From: a virus
Virus record (IMG/VR): IMGVR_UViG_3300049793_000239
Coordinates: 1 to 46,097 of that record
Strand: one strand, 5' to 3'
DNA length: 46,097 nt
The notes below the pieces were generated by a model. It made no database searches. It was not told the DNA's origin and saw only the letters and a list, made by a program, of their open reading frames with translations. A program made the position numbers and the translations under genes. Below, in pieces: positions 35,424-44,772 of the stretch (position 1 is its first letter; the number at the start of each line of letters is the position of its first letter).

Positions 35424-37441
35424 TGCCCGCCCGGAACTGCTCCGCCACCACTGCCACCAGCTAACAATTTGTACAAAAGTTCGCCGGTTAAAACTCCCCC
35501 GCCAATTCCACCAATTTGCTTGATGCGGTCAATTAGAGCTTGTCTAGCCGCCGCTTCGCGGTCAAATGGCTCAATAACTGGACGTTCAGGGGCCTTTGGG
35601 AGTTCCTTCGGTTTTGGTTCTTTCGGAGGATATCCGCGCTCGGGAGTCTTCGGTGCGACTCCGCGCTCGGGAGTCTTCGGAAATTCAGGGCGCTTTGGTG
35701 CTCTAGGGATTTCACCGGCACTTGCTGGCATCTCTTGAATTCTAGCGATGAACCCCTTGAGCCTGCCAGCGAGAGCCTTGTCCGCTCCGTACTTTGAGTA
35801 TTTCCCGATGTCTTCAAGCAAACGCTCTCCTGCTTTGCCCTTCAACTGGTCAACCACGAAACTCGGGTCTTCCGCATCAAGGATGCGCCGGATAGGAGAA
35901 CCACCCTTGGCAATCGAAGACTTATCGGCCCATGTGGATTTGTATTCGGACCAATCTCGCATGGCCTTGCTGAGTTTTCCGCCGAGTCCGACACTATTAG
36001 CTGATGCCTGAATTTGTTTTCCAATTGCATCCCTCACGCCCTTCACGGCTCCGTAGACATCAGAAGGGAGGTCACTGCCAGCGTAGAGATACTCGTTCAG
36101 TTTGGAATAGAGCTGACGCCCTGTAGCGTAGTCCAATCCAGAAGTCTCCGCTTCAGGACCAAGCATGGTGTCAAGAATTTTATTACTCTCAGGCATTACC
36201 AGCTTGCGACGCCCTTCCTTCACTGCGTCTGCGACTGGTTTATATTCGAAGTAGGGCTTCTTGGCTTCTACTGCTGCCTGCACGGTTTCAAATTCTTTCC
36301 CAAGTTCTTTGGAAATTTGCTTGTTAGTTAGTTCTAAATTCTCTTTGACAAGGCCAGCCAAATCATTCTGGTGCTGTACCGCCAGACCCTTCTTTGCTTC
36401 TGCCACGCTTGCTTTCGCAGAGGCCTCAGCGGCAGCACCTTTTGTTTCTCCCACGACTCCTTGATGTGCCTGCAAATCCTTAGCGTACTGCTCTTTTATT
36501 TGCGTCACGCGCTCGTTATGTTCGGCAACTTTATTTTGAAAGTCGAGGTCCATCTCTTTGACGGTGGACTGGTGTTCCGCCATGCGCTGCTGGTGACGTT
36601 CCTCGATTCTCCGAAGTTTTTCATGGTGGTCGGCTATCCGCTCTTTGTTGATCTGCTCTGTTTTTACGACATTTTCTTGATGAGCAGCTACTTCCTTTTC
36701 ATAATCCGCCGTCAACTTTACGGCTTTCGCCGTGGCCGCTTCCTCCATCTTCGTGACTTTACTTTTTGTCAATTCCTTCAAGAATTTTCCGGTAGGAGTT
36801 TTTTCGATGTATCTGCCAACAGGTTTGAATACTTTGGGAAGAGCGTAACCAACTACGGCCATCGTCGCAGGCACAGCCGCTTCCCCGATGATCGCCCCGC
36901 CCTCGCCGCGCGCAGCGTGTTCCGCCATGCGCTTGCCACTACCCAAGCCAAATAGAGAGGCCAGACCGGAAGTAGTACCCTCACCAAGTTTCGCGCGCGC
37001 ATCGCCACCGCGTTCAAATCCTGCCTTTGTCTCTCCAACGGCTTCAGCAATCCCGCCGTGCAGTGGATCAAACTTAGCCTTTTCTGGGTCAAACCACGCT
37101 TTCGGGTCAAGCAAGGAACGTCCGCCAGTGGGGTCTGGGGGAACCATCCCCTTCAGCATGTCCCACGCTGCACCGCCAGAGCCTTCAAGAGAAATACCCT
37201 TTCCGGGCCGGTCCTTTTCAAATTGCGTCTTTGGCGTTGTCTGGTAACCCGCTTTTGTTTTCTCCGTGAGTTGCGCGTTAGGCACCATTCCGCGCTGGCC
37301 TTCTGGCGAGTACATCACTGTGTGCGAGACGGGCTTATAACCTTGCTCCATCGCCTTCGCCCAATGCTCGGTAGGCACAGCTTTCACTACGCCCGTGGTG
37401 GGACTCTTGAACTCGACTTGTTCGCCGTCAGAAGTAGGCAT
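35420..37441 (-). CDS. Large coiled-coil virion protein (ejection protein?)
   Basis: A 673-residue protein: polar start, Gly/Lys segment with a hydrophobic patch (about 180-205, 'GAIIGEAAVPATMAVVGYAL'), a long Lys/Glu/Gln/His coiled coil (about 230-345), a helical region, then a Pro-rich stretch of repeated 'PKTPERG'-type motifs (about 580-630) and a Gly-rich hydrophobic end. Large helical proteins with a membrane-active patch are typical internal ejection proteins of short-tailed phages. It starts at a TAATG overlap with the next ejection-like gene. No lytic transglycosylase motif is seen. Confidence 0.7.
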   Translation of the reverse strand: MPTSDGEQVEFKSPTTGVVKAVPTEHWAKAMEQGYKPVSHTVMYSPEGQRGMVPNAQLTEKTKAGYQTTPKTQFEKDRPGKGISLEGSGGAAWDMLKGMVPPDPTGGRSLLDPKAWFDPEKAKFDPLHGGIAEAVGETKAGFERGGDARAKLGEGTTSGLASLFGLGSGKRMAEHAARGEGGAIIGEAAVPATMAVVGYALPKVFKPVGRYIEKTPTGKFLKELTKSKVTKMEEAATAKAVKLTADYEKEVAAHQENVVKTEQINKERIADHHEKLRRIEERHQQRMAEHQSTVKEMDLDFQNKVAEHNERVTQIKEQYAKDLQAHQGVVGETKGAAAEASAKASVAEAKKGLAVQHQNDLAGLVKENLELTNKQISKELGKEFETVQAAVEAKKPYFEYKPVADAVKEGRRKLVMPESNKILDTMLGPEAETSGLDYATGRQLYSKLNEYLYAGSDLPSDVYGAVKGVRDAIGKQIQASANSVGLGGKLSKAMRDWSEYKSTWADKSSIAKGGSPIRRILDAEDPSFVVDQLKGKAGERLLEDIGKYSKYGADKALAGRLKGFIARIQEMPASAGEIPRAPKRPEFPKTPERGVAPKTPERGYPPKEPKPKELPKAPERPVIEPFDREAAARQALIDRIKQIGGIGGGVLTGELLYKLLAGGSGGGAVPGGH

Positions 37442-39150
37442 TAGAATGGCTTGAAATCAGATTTCGCAGCGTCTTTCTCTTGCGGTTTTGCTTTTCCGGG
37501 ATGCGCGATGCCGCCTTTTAGAATCTTCACCTGATTGTCGAAGGCGTCGAGCTGCTTGTTCATCATTTGCTTGCTTCCGCTACGCACGCCGGGGATCATG
37601 TCTCGAATCGCAGTGCGGAGGTCTTGCGCTCCAGTGCCCATGCCGGCCACGTTGCGCAGCGACATCGCCCGCTCGTTGAGCTGCTTCACCCAGATAATGA
37701 AGTCTTGCTGTTTGTCTGTGAGGTCCTGAGTTGCCAGCGTCGTCATTACCGCTTGCGCTACCGTGTCATCCGGCGTGGTGACGGCCATGTGCAGCTTGGC
37801 GATTTGGTCCGGAGTAAAAGACCTGTCCAGCGCGTTGATAGCCTCGCGTGCTTTCGTGGAAGCAACCTGAATATCGTTGATTTGCGCGAGACGCGGTTTC
37901 AATTTTACGCCCTCGCTTGCTCCCGCCAAGCCTTGCTCGATGGCGTTTTTCGCGGTCGTGTAGTAAACGTCTCCGTCTGCGTCCATAGCTTGAACCGGAC
38001 GGTACTCGTTGAAGGCTTTGGCGCGCGCGGAACCGCTGCTAGCTGCCATGCGATTCTTTATGGCCTCCGCTTCCTCGCCGTATTTCTTCAGCGCTGTGTA
38101 GTAGGCAGGGTCTCTTTCGCCTTTCGCATAATTCTTCGGTAATGGCGGAGCGCCGAGCTGGTCTCCGATGATGGGGTCGATGCGGAGCTGCTGCTTTTGT
38201 TTCCCAGTATCAATCGCGGCATCGAACAGCGTTTGATCTTCCTTTGACCAATCGGAACTTTCTGGTGTGAGGGCCTTCCCTCCGCGCACCACGGCATAAG
38301 GAATACCCGCATTCGATACAACTTTCGGCGCGGCACTTGCCTTCGTCTGTCTCTCTAGGTCGAGAATCCCCTTCGCAGCCTCGACTTGTTCTTTCATCGT
38401 CGCGCCGCCCGTTGTAGTAGGCGCTTTCGCCTGAATCTCCTGGCCCATCGCTTTCTGCTGCTCGGGAGAAAGTTCCGGCTTTTGCTGGCGCTGCATGAGA
38501 TGGCGAAACAAACCTTTGATTCCCGTTGCGGCCTGCTGTTTCTGCGTGTCCGTCTGCTGCGTCTTCGCGTTCACTTTCTTCAGCGCTTCGCCGTACACCG
38601 TGGTCTTTTCGGGATTCAGCCAATCCTGATTGAGCGCCTTCGCCATGTTCTTCATCTTCTTCGGGTCGCTCATCACCACATCGACTTTGGCTTGTGCCTG
38701 CTGAGTCGCTTGCGGATCTTTGCTGGCCTGCGCGGCGTAGAGTTCGTTCAGCGAGGATTGCAGATACGTCCAGTCGCCTTCCGCCTTCAGGAGCTCCGAC
38801 TCTTTCTTCTTGGCGACCGCGTTCTGAATCGAAGTTTGCAGACTAGCCATGAAGCGCTGCGCACCCCAAGCATGTGGATTGGAGGTATTCATTCCGATGT
38901 TGCGCGCCGCGTTGGGATCTTGCTGGCCGGGAACAGCAGCGGGAACGGGCTGGCCTGCGAACTGCTTCCGCTGCGACGCTTGCGCGAGCGCCTGCATGAT
39001 GCGCTGCGTCATAGATTGCACTTGCGCGGCCGGGTCAGGCGTGCTGCCTCCTCCAGGCGATGGCTGGAATGGCGGAGTAGTTCCCGGAGTCTCGCCCGGA
39101 ACTACCGGAGCACCGGAAGCGCCCATTATAGGATTAGGCTGCGTGGACAT
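37441..39150 (-). CDS. Putative internal virion/ejection protein
   Basis: A 569-residue protein with a Pro/Gly-rich first 45 residues and a mainly helical, Gln/Lys/Ala-rich body without recognised domain. I chose ATG at 39150, which has GGGAG six bases upstream; TTG at 39165 is in frame. It lies in a run of low-complexity genes between the tail-completion genes and the ATP-grasp region, the usual site of ejection proteins. Confidence 0.68.
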   Translation of the reverse strand: MSTQPNPIMGASGAPVVPGETPGTTPPFQPSPGGGSTPDPAAQVQSMTQRIMQALAQASQRKQFAGQPVPAAVPGQQDPNAARNIGMNTSNPHAWGAQRFMASLQTSIQNAVAKKKESELLKAEGDWTYLQSSLNELYAAQASKDPQATQQAQAKVDVVMSDPKKMKNMAKALNQDWLNPEKTTVYGEALKKVNAKTQQTDTQKQQAATGIKGLFRHLMQRQQKPELSPEQQKAMGQEIQAKAPTTTGGATMKEQVEAAKGILDLERQTKASAAPKVVSNAGIPYAVVRGGKALTPESSDWSKEDQTLFDAAIDTGKQKQQLRIDPIIGDQLGAPPLPKNYAKGERDPAYYTALKKYGEEAEAIKNRMAASSGSARAKAFNEYRPVQAMDADGDVYYTTAKNAIEQGLAGASEGVKLKPRLAQINDIQVASTKAREAINALDRSFTPDQIAKLHMAVTTPDDTVAQAVMTTLATQDLTDKQQDFIIWVKQLNERAMSLRNVAGMGTGAQDLRTAIRDMIPGVRSGSKQMMNKQLDAFDNQVKILKGGIAHPGKAKPQEKDAAKSDFKPF

Positions 39151-39619
39151 TGGCTGCTCCCACAAGGCGCTCGATCAAAACGTTTTGAATCCGCTCCAGC
39201 ATCACACTAGCGCCTGGGAATTGCTGCTCGAAACATTTCTTCTGCAAGAACACCGCACGCAGGTTGCGTGCATCCACGGCAGCGGACTTGATTTCATGGC
39301 CTCGCGCATCACGCGCAACGACCAGCGCAGGGATTCCTTTTGCGGCATCCTCTTTCGTCTGCACGAAGCCCAACAGGTAGTGAAGCGTTCCAGTCTTCAC
39401 CGCTTCGTGAATCTCCGCTTCGGTAATGTAGCGCGGATTGTAGAAGTACGCTCCAGCTCCGATCGAGTCTCCTTCTACGAATATGGCATTCGCATGCGAA
39501 GGACAGTCAGGAATTTTCTCTGTGCCAATCGGGAAATACACCACTGGATTCGTGCCGCGCGCGAGAGCATCCACTTGCGCCTGTAAAGCCGTGAACGATT
39601 CATGGATGAGAGGTTCCAT
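39134..39619 (-). CDS. Late protein, unknown role
   Basis: A 161-residue alpha/beta protein ('VVYFPIGTEKIPDCPSHANA', 'YITEAEIHEAVKTGTLHYLL'). No known domain. It begins at a TGATG overlap with the preceding gene and overlaps the next by 17 bases. Its position among ejection-like genes suggests an accessory virion or assembly protein. Confidence 0.65.
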   Translation of the reverse strand: MEPLIHESFTALQAQVDALARGTNPVVYFPIGTEKIPDCPSHANAIFVEGDSIGAGAYFYNPRYITEAEIHEAVKTGTLHYLLGFVQTKEDAAKGIPALVVARDARGHEIKSAAVDARNLRAVFLQKKCFEQQFPGASVMLERIQNVLIERLVGAANVHAA

Positions 39620-40461
39620 CAGATTGCCGCCAGTCCAGCAAGAATGCTTGCTCCCGCCCCTGCCCCGCCTGCTGATGCAGCAAGGCCAGCACCAGCACCA
39701 CTGGCTCCAGCTCCAACGAGTCCCGTAATATTTCCAATGGTGTCCCACATGCTCGGAGAGCCAGCGATTCTGCTGGCATCTGTTCCCGCCGTGCCCATCA
39801 TCACGTCCATGAACTTGTTCAGCGAATCCTCATACATCTGCGTTACGAGTTGCCCTTCGTTCAGGTTCACTTGCGAGAGATAATCTCCCAGCCCGATCTG
39901 CGCGCCGCTTCCGAATCTGTTTCCGCTGGCGCTGAACTGTTCCATGAGGTTCTCTTGCCCGCGCTCGATGCCTGGCTGGAGCGAGGCCAGCATGTTGCTG
40001 ATGGCTTGCTGGTTGTAGCCTGCGCCGCTGGAGAGGAAATCCATCAGCATGTGCGCCATGCCGTCGCCGTAAGTCTTTTTCAGGCTGTCGAACATGCGGC
40101 CCTTGTCTTTGTTGGTCATCTGGCCGAATCCGAATGGGTCGGAGGCATTGGCCCCCGTCGCGTTCGTTCCACCGCCTGGCAAGGGCGAACCGCCAGAAGT
40201 CCCATAGGGTCCAGCATTGATGCCCGGAGTTGCGGGCGTGGTCATCGCTGCTGGCGCTGGAGCTCCTGGCACGGATCCGCCAGCAAATAGATTTGGATTC
40301 ACTGGCGCTGTTGGTGATGTGCTCGTGCCTGCTTGCGGGAGAAAAGCATTCACGCCAGTGGGAGCGCCGGGCACAGCGCCGCCGATATTGATTTGGTTGC
40401 CGGTGGGATTCATCCCAGGAACTAGACTGGCGTAGAGCGGATTGGCGACGGTTCCACCCAT
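39619..40461 (-). CDS. Putative internal virion protein
   Basis: A 280-residue protein with a long Pro/Gly/Ala-rich disordered start (about 1-105), a helical core ('KGRMFDSLKKTYGDGMAHML' to 'NEGQLVTQMYEDSLNKFMD', about 117-217), and a Gly/Ala-rich hydrophobic tail that could enter membranes. This plan is common in ejected proteins of short-tailed phages. GAGG four bases before the ATG lies in the end of the upstream HNH gene. Confidence 0.68.
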   Translation of the reverse strand: MGGTVANPLYASLVPGMNPTGNQINIGGAVPGAPTGVNAFLPQAGTSTSPTAPVNPNLFAGGSVPGAPAPAAMTTPATPGINAGPYGTSGGSPLPGGGTNATGANASDPFGFGQMTNKDKGRMFDSLKKTYGDGMAHMLMDFLSSGAGYNQQAISNMLASLQPGIERGQENLMEQFSASGNRFGSGAQIGLGDYLSQVNLNEGQLVTQMYEDSLNKFMDVMMGTAGTDASRIAGSPSMWDTIGNITGLVGAGASGAGAGLAASAGGAGAGASILAGLAAI

Positions 40462-40462
40462 G

Positions 40463-40939
40463 CTACCTCACGTGAGTCCATGACTTCCGATTCACGGCAT
40501 GATGAATCGCAGCAGCAGACACGTTGAATCTAGCAGCAATCTTCCAGTAAGACCAATCATTTAAGCGATATAATCTCGCAGCCCTGACTTTCACATCACT
40601 CAATTTGCTGTTGAGGCGCGTGACACCACGGTGAGTTCTTTTCTTTTCTGCCATGTCTCGCATGTTCTGTGCTTGAGTACCACTGAAAAGGTGTGCTGGA
40701 TTCACGCACTTTGGATTATCACACTTGTGAAGACACTTCAATTCCATTAGTGGCCCGTATTGTAATTCGTAAGAGAAACGGTGTGCTCGTACAATCCGCC
40801 GATCTATTCCTCGCCGTCCTATGAGAAACATCCCATACCCATTCGGATATAGCGCAGCATTCCAATTCCAGCACTCATCCGGTCCGCGCCTGATTACGTG
40901 CGACCAAAATCTTTGTTCCGTAGTTTGTTTTTCATCCAT
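40463..40939 (-). CDS. HNH homing-type endonuclease
   Basis: A 158-residue nuclease. Its start 'RFWSHVIRRGPDECWNWNAA' and 'RRIVRAHRFSYELQYG' lead to the catalytic core 'CLHKCDNPKCVNPAHLFSGT' (His, Asn, His pattern), followed by a C-terminal helix-turn-helix ('WKIAARFNVSAAAIHHAV'). The C-terminal module parallels that of the HNH gene at 1031, although the nuclease cores differ. ATG at 40939 was chosen; the frame is open to a TTG at 40963 inside the upstream gene. It probably inserted at the 3' end of the tail-adaptor gene. Looks AT-richer than neighbours. Confidence 0.88.
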   Translation of the reverse strand: MDEKQTTEQRFWSHVIRRGPDECWNWNAALYPNGYGMFLIGRRGIDRRIVRAHRFSYELQYGPLMELKCLHKCDNPKCVNPAHLFSGTQAQNMRDMAEKKRTHRGVTRLNSKLSDVKVRAARLYRLNDWSYWKIAARFNVSAAAIHHAVNRKSWTHVR

Positions 40940-40941
40940 CT

Positions 40942-41745
40942 TCAGTACCGCTGGGAAAAGCAAGTCAATTGTACTGTACTGAGCCTCCTATCGCGCTCAA
41001 TTTGTAGCACCCTAGCAGCAATCAAACCGGGGCGTCCCAAAGTTCCATCACGCATCTGGCTGTTCGGATCGCCATAAAGAATGCTATGGATGAAGCTGAC
41101 CTGCTCATTCCACCTGTTTGCGATTGCCCCTCGCTCTGCGGCTGCATACGAAATCACATCGAACCAATCAGGGGGAAGAAATACGGGAGAACTTTTCAAA
41201 TCGGTGTCCACAAAAGGATGACGTATTTGATACGGAAGATAAACATTATAATTCTGTCCCGGACTTGACCCAAACCAGAACTGCGTGCCATTCCGCGTGT
41301 ACTTGAATGGTACGCCTCCTTGAATGAAGAGCAGTGGTTGAATTGCTTTGATAGTAAGAAAATCCATCGCGTAGGCCACGGTATTGCTGGTGACGTTTAC
41401 TACAGCGGTGCCAGTCTGTGCTAGTTGTTGAGGATTCAAAAAAATAACAGGGTCTTCAGTAAGCGTGACATCATCTCCGGGATTCACAAACATGCTGACC
41501 GGATACGCGTAGTTAGAGCCGTTGACTCCAAGGCCAGGGCCAATCGTAACTAGCGGCCCAACTGTTTTCAATTCCTCGAACGGATAGTTCGCGGTGATCT
41601 CGCGCAGCGAATCGCGTAGCCACGCGCTCGGGCGCATCTCTGGATTCAGTTGCTTCTCGTTGGCGTTGGGATTGCTCTGCAGCGCGGCCTGCACCTTGGG
41701 GATGAGGTCGGCAATCGTAACCGTAGGTGAGCCGGGATTGTTCAT
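40942..41745 (-). CDS. Putative tail-adaptor protein (gp4-like)
   Basis: A 267-residue protein with a helical start ('RPSAWLRDSLREITANYPFEE'-type segment near 42-62), a beta middle and 'FLPPDWFDVISYAAAERGAI' near 193-212, a feature of tail tubular or head-completion proteins of short-tailed phages. It sits between the putative gp10-like gene and the ejection-like genes, which suits a ring below the portal. Its last residues ('LTCFSQRY') may be replaced sequence, since the HNH gene starts right there. Confidence 0.6.
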   Translation of the reverse strand: MNNPGSPTVTIADLIPKVQAALQSNPNANEKQLNPEMRPSAWLRDSLREITANYPFEELKTVGPLVTIGPGLGVNGSNYAYPVSMFVNPGDDVTLTEDPVIFLNPQQLAQTGTAVVNVTSNTVAYAMDFLTIKAIQPLLFIQGGVPFKYTRNGTQFWFGSSPGQNYNVYLPYQIRHPFVDTDLKSSPVFLPPDWFDVISYAAAERGAIANRWNEQVSFIHSILYGDPNSQMRDGTLGRPGLIAARVLQIERDRRLSTVQLTCFSQRY

Positions 41746-41746
41746 G

Positions 41747-42175
41747 TCAGTAGACGATCATGTACTCCATCACCACGGGAGCACCGGCGAATACCGCCAC
41801 TTCAACATCCTGATACGAAGAAAACGGCGAAGCAGTCGTCAGCGAGGAATTGGCAAACAAAAATATTCCGCCAGGCAGAAGATTCTGCGTGATGTTGGTT
41901 GCTCCGCCTTGCTGCTGCGTCTGGATTACCAGCGCGTTTTGACCGCCGTCGTTGGCGTTGCGGATGTAGACAAATGGAGAAAACTGGCCTGCCGGCAAGA
42001 GCAGCAAGAATGCCGCTGAAGTCACGTTCATGTATCCAGAATAGATGAGTGTGTTCGGAACTGGGAGCGTGACCGTAGCAACCAGTCTTTGCACCAGGTC
42101 TGTCTGAGCCGCGTTCAGCAAGTCCTGATCGAGAATCGTTACTTGCGCAATCGCATTGCTGGTGGGGGCTGCCAT
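41747..42175 (-). CDS. Beta-rich virion protein
   Basis: A 142-residue protein rich in Ala, Val, Leu and Thr with strand-like alternation ('SPFVYIRNANDGGQNALVIQ', 'SSYQDVEVAVFAGAPVVMEY'). No domain is recognised. Its end overlaps the downstream gene's leader. The similar gene just upstream (42177) may share its fold, as both carry a 'YIRN/YVRN' strand followed by a turn. Confidence 0.68.
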   Translation of the reverse strand: MAAPTSNAIAQVTILDQDLLNAAQTDLVQRLVATVTLPVPNTLIYSGYMNVTSAAFLLLLPAGQFSPFVYIRNANDGGQNALVIQTQQQGGATNITQNLLPGGIFLFANSSLTTASPFSSYQDVEVAVFAGAPVVMEYMIVY

Positions 42176-42176
42176 G

Positions 42177-42587
42177 TCACGCCGCCGCCAGTACGCAGGC
42201 CGGAAGAATCGCAGCAGCCGTTAGGGTCAAAACAGTGATTCCACCAGAAGATTCTGCGGGCTGGTGATAAATAAAGATTCCACCGTTGCCGGGTGTTGCG
42301 CCTTGAACCAAGATAATGCTGGTTGCCGCGCCTCCGCCTACAGGAGTGAAGTTCACCGTAATCGGTCCAGTGTTGCTAAGGTTCCTGACGTATACCGTCC
42401 AGACAGTTGCTGCTGGCAGGTTGACAGTCTTCGTGCCGTTGATGGTCTGGAAGAATGGGTCGTAGAAAGAAGCGGTAGCCGCCAGCGTGGGGTTGTTCAG
42501 CGAGCGCTGCACGATCTGCGGAGAAGGAGAGAGCGTGGTGTCCGTAATCACCCACTGAGCCTGTAAGATTACTGAAATATTCGGCAT
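42177..42587 (-). CDS. Beta-rich virion protein
   Basis: A 136-residue protein with features like the neighbour at 41747: 'TVYVRNLSNTGPITVNFTP' and a Gly-rich turn followed by hydrophobic strands. Probably part of the tail or of a fibre base. No Shine-Dalgarno better than AAAGAGA before the ATG. No known family. Confidence 0.68.
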   Translation of the reverse strand: MPNISVILQAQWVITDTTLSPSPQIVQRSLNNPTLAATASFYDPFFQTINGTKTVNLPAATVWTVYVRNLSNTGPITVNFTPVGGGAATSIILVQGATPGNGGIFIYHQPAESSGGITVLTLTAAAILPACVLAAA

Positions 42588-42596
42588 CTCTTTACC

Positions 42597-42896
42597 TCAC
42601 GCTAGAATGACATTGTACGCCGAAGCCGCCTTCGTGCACTTCAAAGTTACGGTTGTCGTCGTCCACGCGACACTTCCCCTGTAGAGCAATCCGCCGTTGC
42701 TGGTGTCTTGACCAACAATCGTAATGGGCACGCGCCCTAAACTGTGCGCGACCGTGAAGTCCGTATCGGCCACGCCTGGAGAAACTCCGCTAGCTTTCCA
42801 TACATTTAGATTCAAATCCTCATCCGTATTCGCCATGGAGTCGCCAAAGGAAAGATTCCCTCCGACCGCTTGCGAGAGGATCTCCACCCAGCGCAT
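42597..42896 (-). CDS. Small beta-rich virion protein
   Basis: A 99-residue protein with 'DTDFTVAHSLGRVPITIVGQ' and a Thr-rich end, a plan common for small phage tail or fibre proteins ('H-x-LGR-x-P' segment). ATG at 42896 has no strong ribosome site; ATG at 42836 is an alternative start nearer the conserved part. Confidence 0.62.
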   Translation of the reverse strand: MRWVEILSQAVGGNLSFGDSMANTDEDLNLNVWKASGVSPGVADTDFTVAHSLGRVPITIVGQDTSNGGLLYRGSVAWTTTTVTLKCTKAASAYNVILA

Positions 42897-42943
42897 AACG
42901 TTCTGGAACGTGGGCGTTTGTCCGGGAATCGTGCGCGGAACTT

Positions 42944-43429
42944 TTATGCGTACTCCTGCTTTTCGATTCGCCCGCAGAGTGTGACCTTCACGATGGATAG
43001 TGCGCCGGCATTCGCTTCGCGCCGAATCGTCAACTGGATGTTTTGCGCTGTCAGAGGAAGCGTGCTCACCGAGTTCGTGTTATCGAAAAACGTTGTGTAA
43101 AGTTTGTTTGTCTGCTGAACGTTGCCAAGCTGCGCAACGATGGTCGCAGGAGTTGCCGCAGTTCCATTGTCCTGCGTTCCTGTGAGAATGAAGGAAACTG
43201 TTACGCGCCCTAAATCTCTGTACGTCAGAATGATTCTTGAAATCGTAGGCGTTCGCCCATGCATCACTTCCTCAATTTTATAGGAGTGCACGGAAGGATT
43301 AACAGGGTCGTTGAAGCCGAATAGAGGATCGAAGGCATAGAGCCCGCAAGCGCCGGTCGTGGCATCCTGCATGGGCATCAAGGCGACGCTGGCAAGCTGC
43401 GAGATGCCGCCATTGGATGGAGTGCTCAT
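42944..43429 (-). CDS. Virion protein beside putative gp10-like gene
   Basis: A 161-residue beta-rich protein, no recognised domain ('ISRIILTYRDLGRVTVSFIL', then 'TAQNIQLTIRREANAGA'). It starts at an ATGA overlap with the 448-residue gene, so the two are made together and may bind each other. A tail-completion role is likely. Confidence 0.68.
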   Translation of the reverse strand: MSTPSNGGISQLASVALMPMQDATTGACGLYAFDPLFGFNDPVNPSVHSYKIEEVMHGRTPTISRIILTYRDLGRVTVSFILTGTQDNGTAATPATIVAQLGNVQQTNKLYTTFFDNTNSVSTLPLTAQNIQLTIRREANAGALSIVKVTLCGRIEKQEYA

Positions 43430-44772
43430 AGCGTGTTAAATCTCCCACGCCCGCCAGATCCACCACCACCACTACCGCCCGTACCTCCGCTACCGCCTGA
43501 TGTTCCACTGCCACCGGTTGAAACCGATGGCGGAAAAACTCCTGGAATGCCAAACGATGGAAGCTGCCCGGTCCACACGGTTTCCGGTCGCCCCATGATG
43601 AGCAGCCCTTGGGTGTCCCATGGCGCCCAGTTCTGGTCTTCGTCGGAATACTGGTAGTGACGTGTAAACGTGTTGAGCGGAATCGAGATGGTATAGAGCG
43701 GGTAGTTATAGCCGAGGCCCAAGCTTGGGATGTAGCCCGCTACGGGAGTGTCGCTGGCTGACGCGATGTCCGCGTAGATGGCGTCTCTCGCCATGCCTCC
43801 TACGGGCTGAAATGACGATACACTCATCTTGTAGATTTGCTCTGTCGAAGCGAAGAATCCCGATGGCCCGTACTGCGCAATGCTCCACGGCAAAACATTT
43901 CCAATGCCATGCGTCGAGGCCCACAGGTGGTCGAACTGGAACGGTGTCAGCGTGCGGCCTGTAACCGTAAACTGCGTGATGCCATTTGAGCGAAACAGAA
44001 ACCCTTGGACGCCGATGGTCATCAACCCGGTGATGACATCGGGCACATCGAGAAAATCGTTGAATCCCGCGCTGCTGTTGGCCAGCGGGTCCCATTGTGT
44101 GGGGATGCCGTTAGCGCTCCACCATAGCCGCTGTGGAAATGGGAAGGTAGCATTCGTCGCGTTGTCCAGCACCACGACGTTGGCGAGTAGAATCTGGTTG
44201 TTCAGTTCGCCAAGATACAGCGCGCCAATCGATAGCGGTCCTGTCGAACCAGGCACCACGGTGGGAGCATCCGCAACGGCAATGGCCGCAACGGAAGTTG
44301 CTCCAGGAGCACCTGCATTCGCTGCTGTGGGGATCTGCGTCAGCCCGTCCCAGGAAGCTAGCACAGGTCCGCCATTCGTGTAGTACAGCACGTTGGCGAA
44401 TGCCTGATACGCCATTGGATTTCCAGCCACAAGATTAGGACCGCCGAGATACACCCACGGATTTCCTACGGCAACTTGGTTGTTTCCCGCAAGCTGCCAC
44501 AATGCGCTGGCGGTGAAGAGAACAGTGTGCCAAACGGAGTTCACATCGAGGAAGCTGTACGTTCCGAGCCCTGGATTCTTGTTGTCGGGATTCCTGAATT
44601 CGAGTTGAAACTTCGGGCGAGAGCGTAATTCGCCGTTGCGGAACATGAAATTATTTGTGGCGGGTGAAGCGCTGTCGGGGATCAGGGTTTCCGGCAACTG
44701 CACGTGGAGTCCAGTCAGAGGAGCATTGTACGAAATTTCAAAGTAGCCGTCGCTCGCAAGGTTAACTGCCAT
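43426..44772 (-). CDS. Putative tail-completion protein (gp10-like)
   Basis: A 448-residue protein with repeated beta-sheet units ('NFMFRNGELRSRPKFQLEF', 'DFLDVPDVITGLMTIGVQGF', 'PFQFDHLWASTHGIGNVLPW') resembling the packaged-DNA stabilisation or plug proteins of short-tailed phages, and a Gly-rich tail (last 35 residues) that may be flexible. Position before the adaptor-like gene fits. The start ATG overlaps the stop of an HNH gene. No enzymatic motif. Confidence 0.65.
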   Translation of the reverse strand: MAVNLASDGYFEISYNAPLTGLHVQLPETLIPDSASPATNNFMFRNGELRSRPKFQLEFRNPDNKNPGLGTYSFLDVNSVWHTVLFTASALWQLAGNNQVAVGNPWVYLGGPNLVAGNPMAYQAFANVLYYTNGGPVLASWDGLTQIPTAANAGAPGATSVAAIAVADAPTVVPGSTGPLSIGALYLGELNNQILLANVVVLDNATNATFPFPQRLWWSANGIPTQWDPLANSSAGFNDFLDVPDVITGLMTIGVQGFLFRSNGITQFTVTGRTLTPFQFDHLWASTHGIGNVLPWSIAQYGPSGFFASTEQIYKMSVSSFQPVGGMARDAIYADIASASDTPVAGYIPSLGLGYNYPLYTISIPLNTFTRHYQYSDEDQNWAPWDTQGLLIMGRPETVWTGQLPSFGIPGVFPPSVSTGGSGTSGGSGGTGGSGGGGSGGRGRFNTL

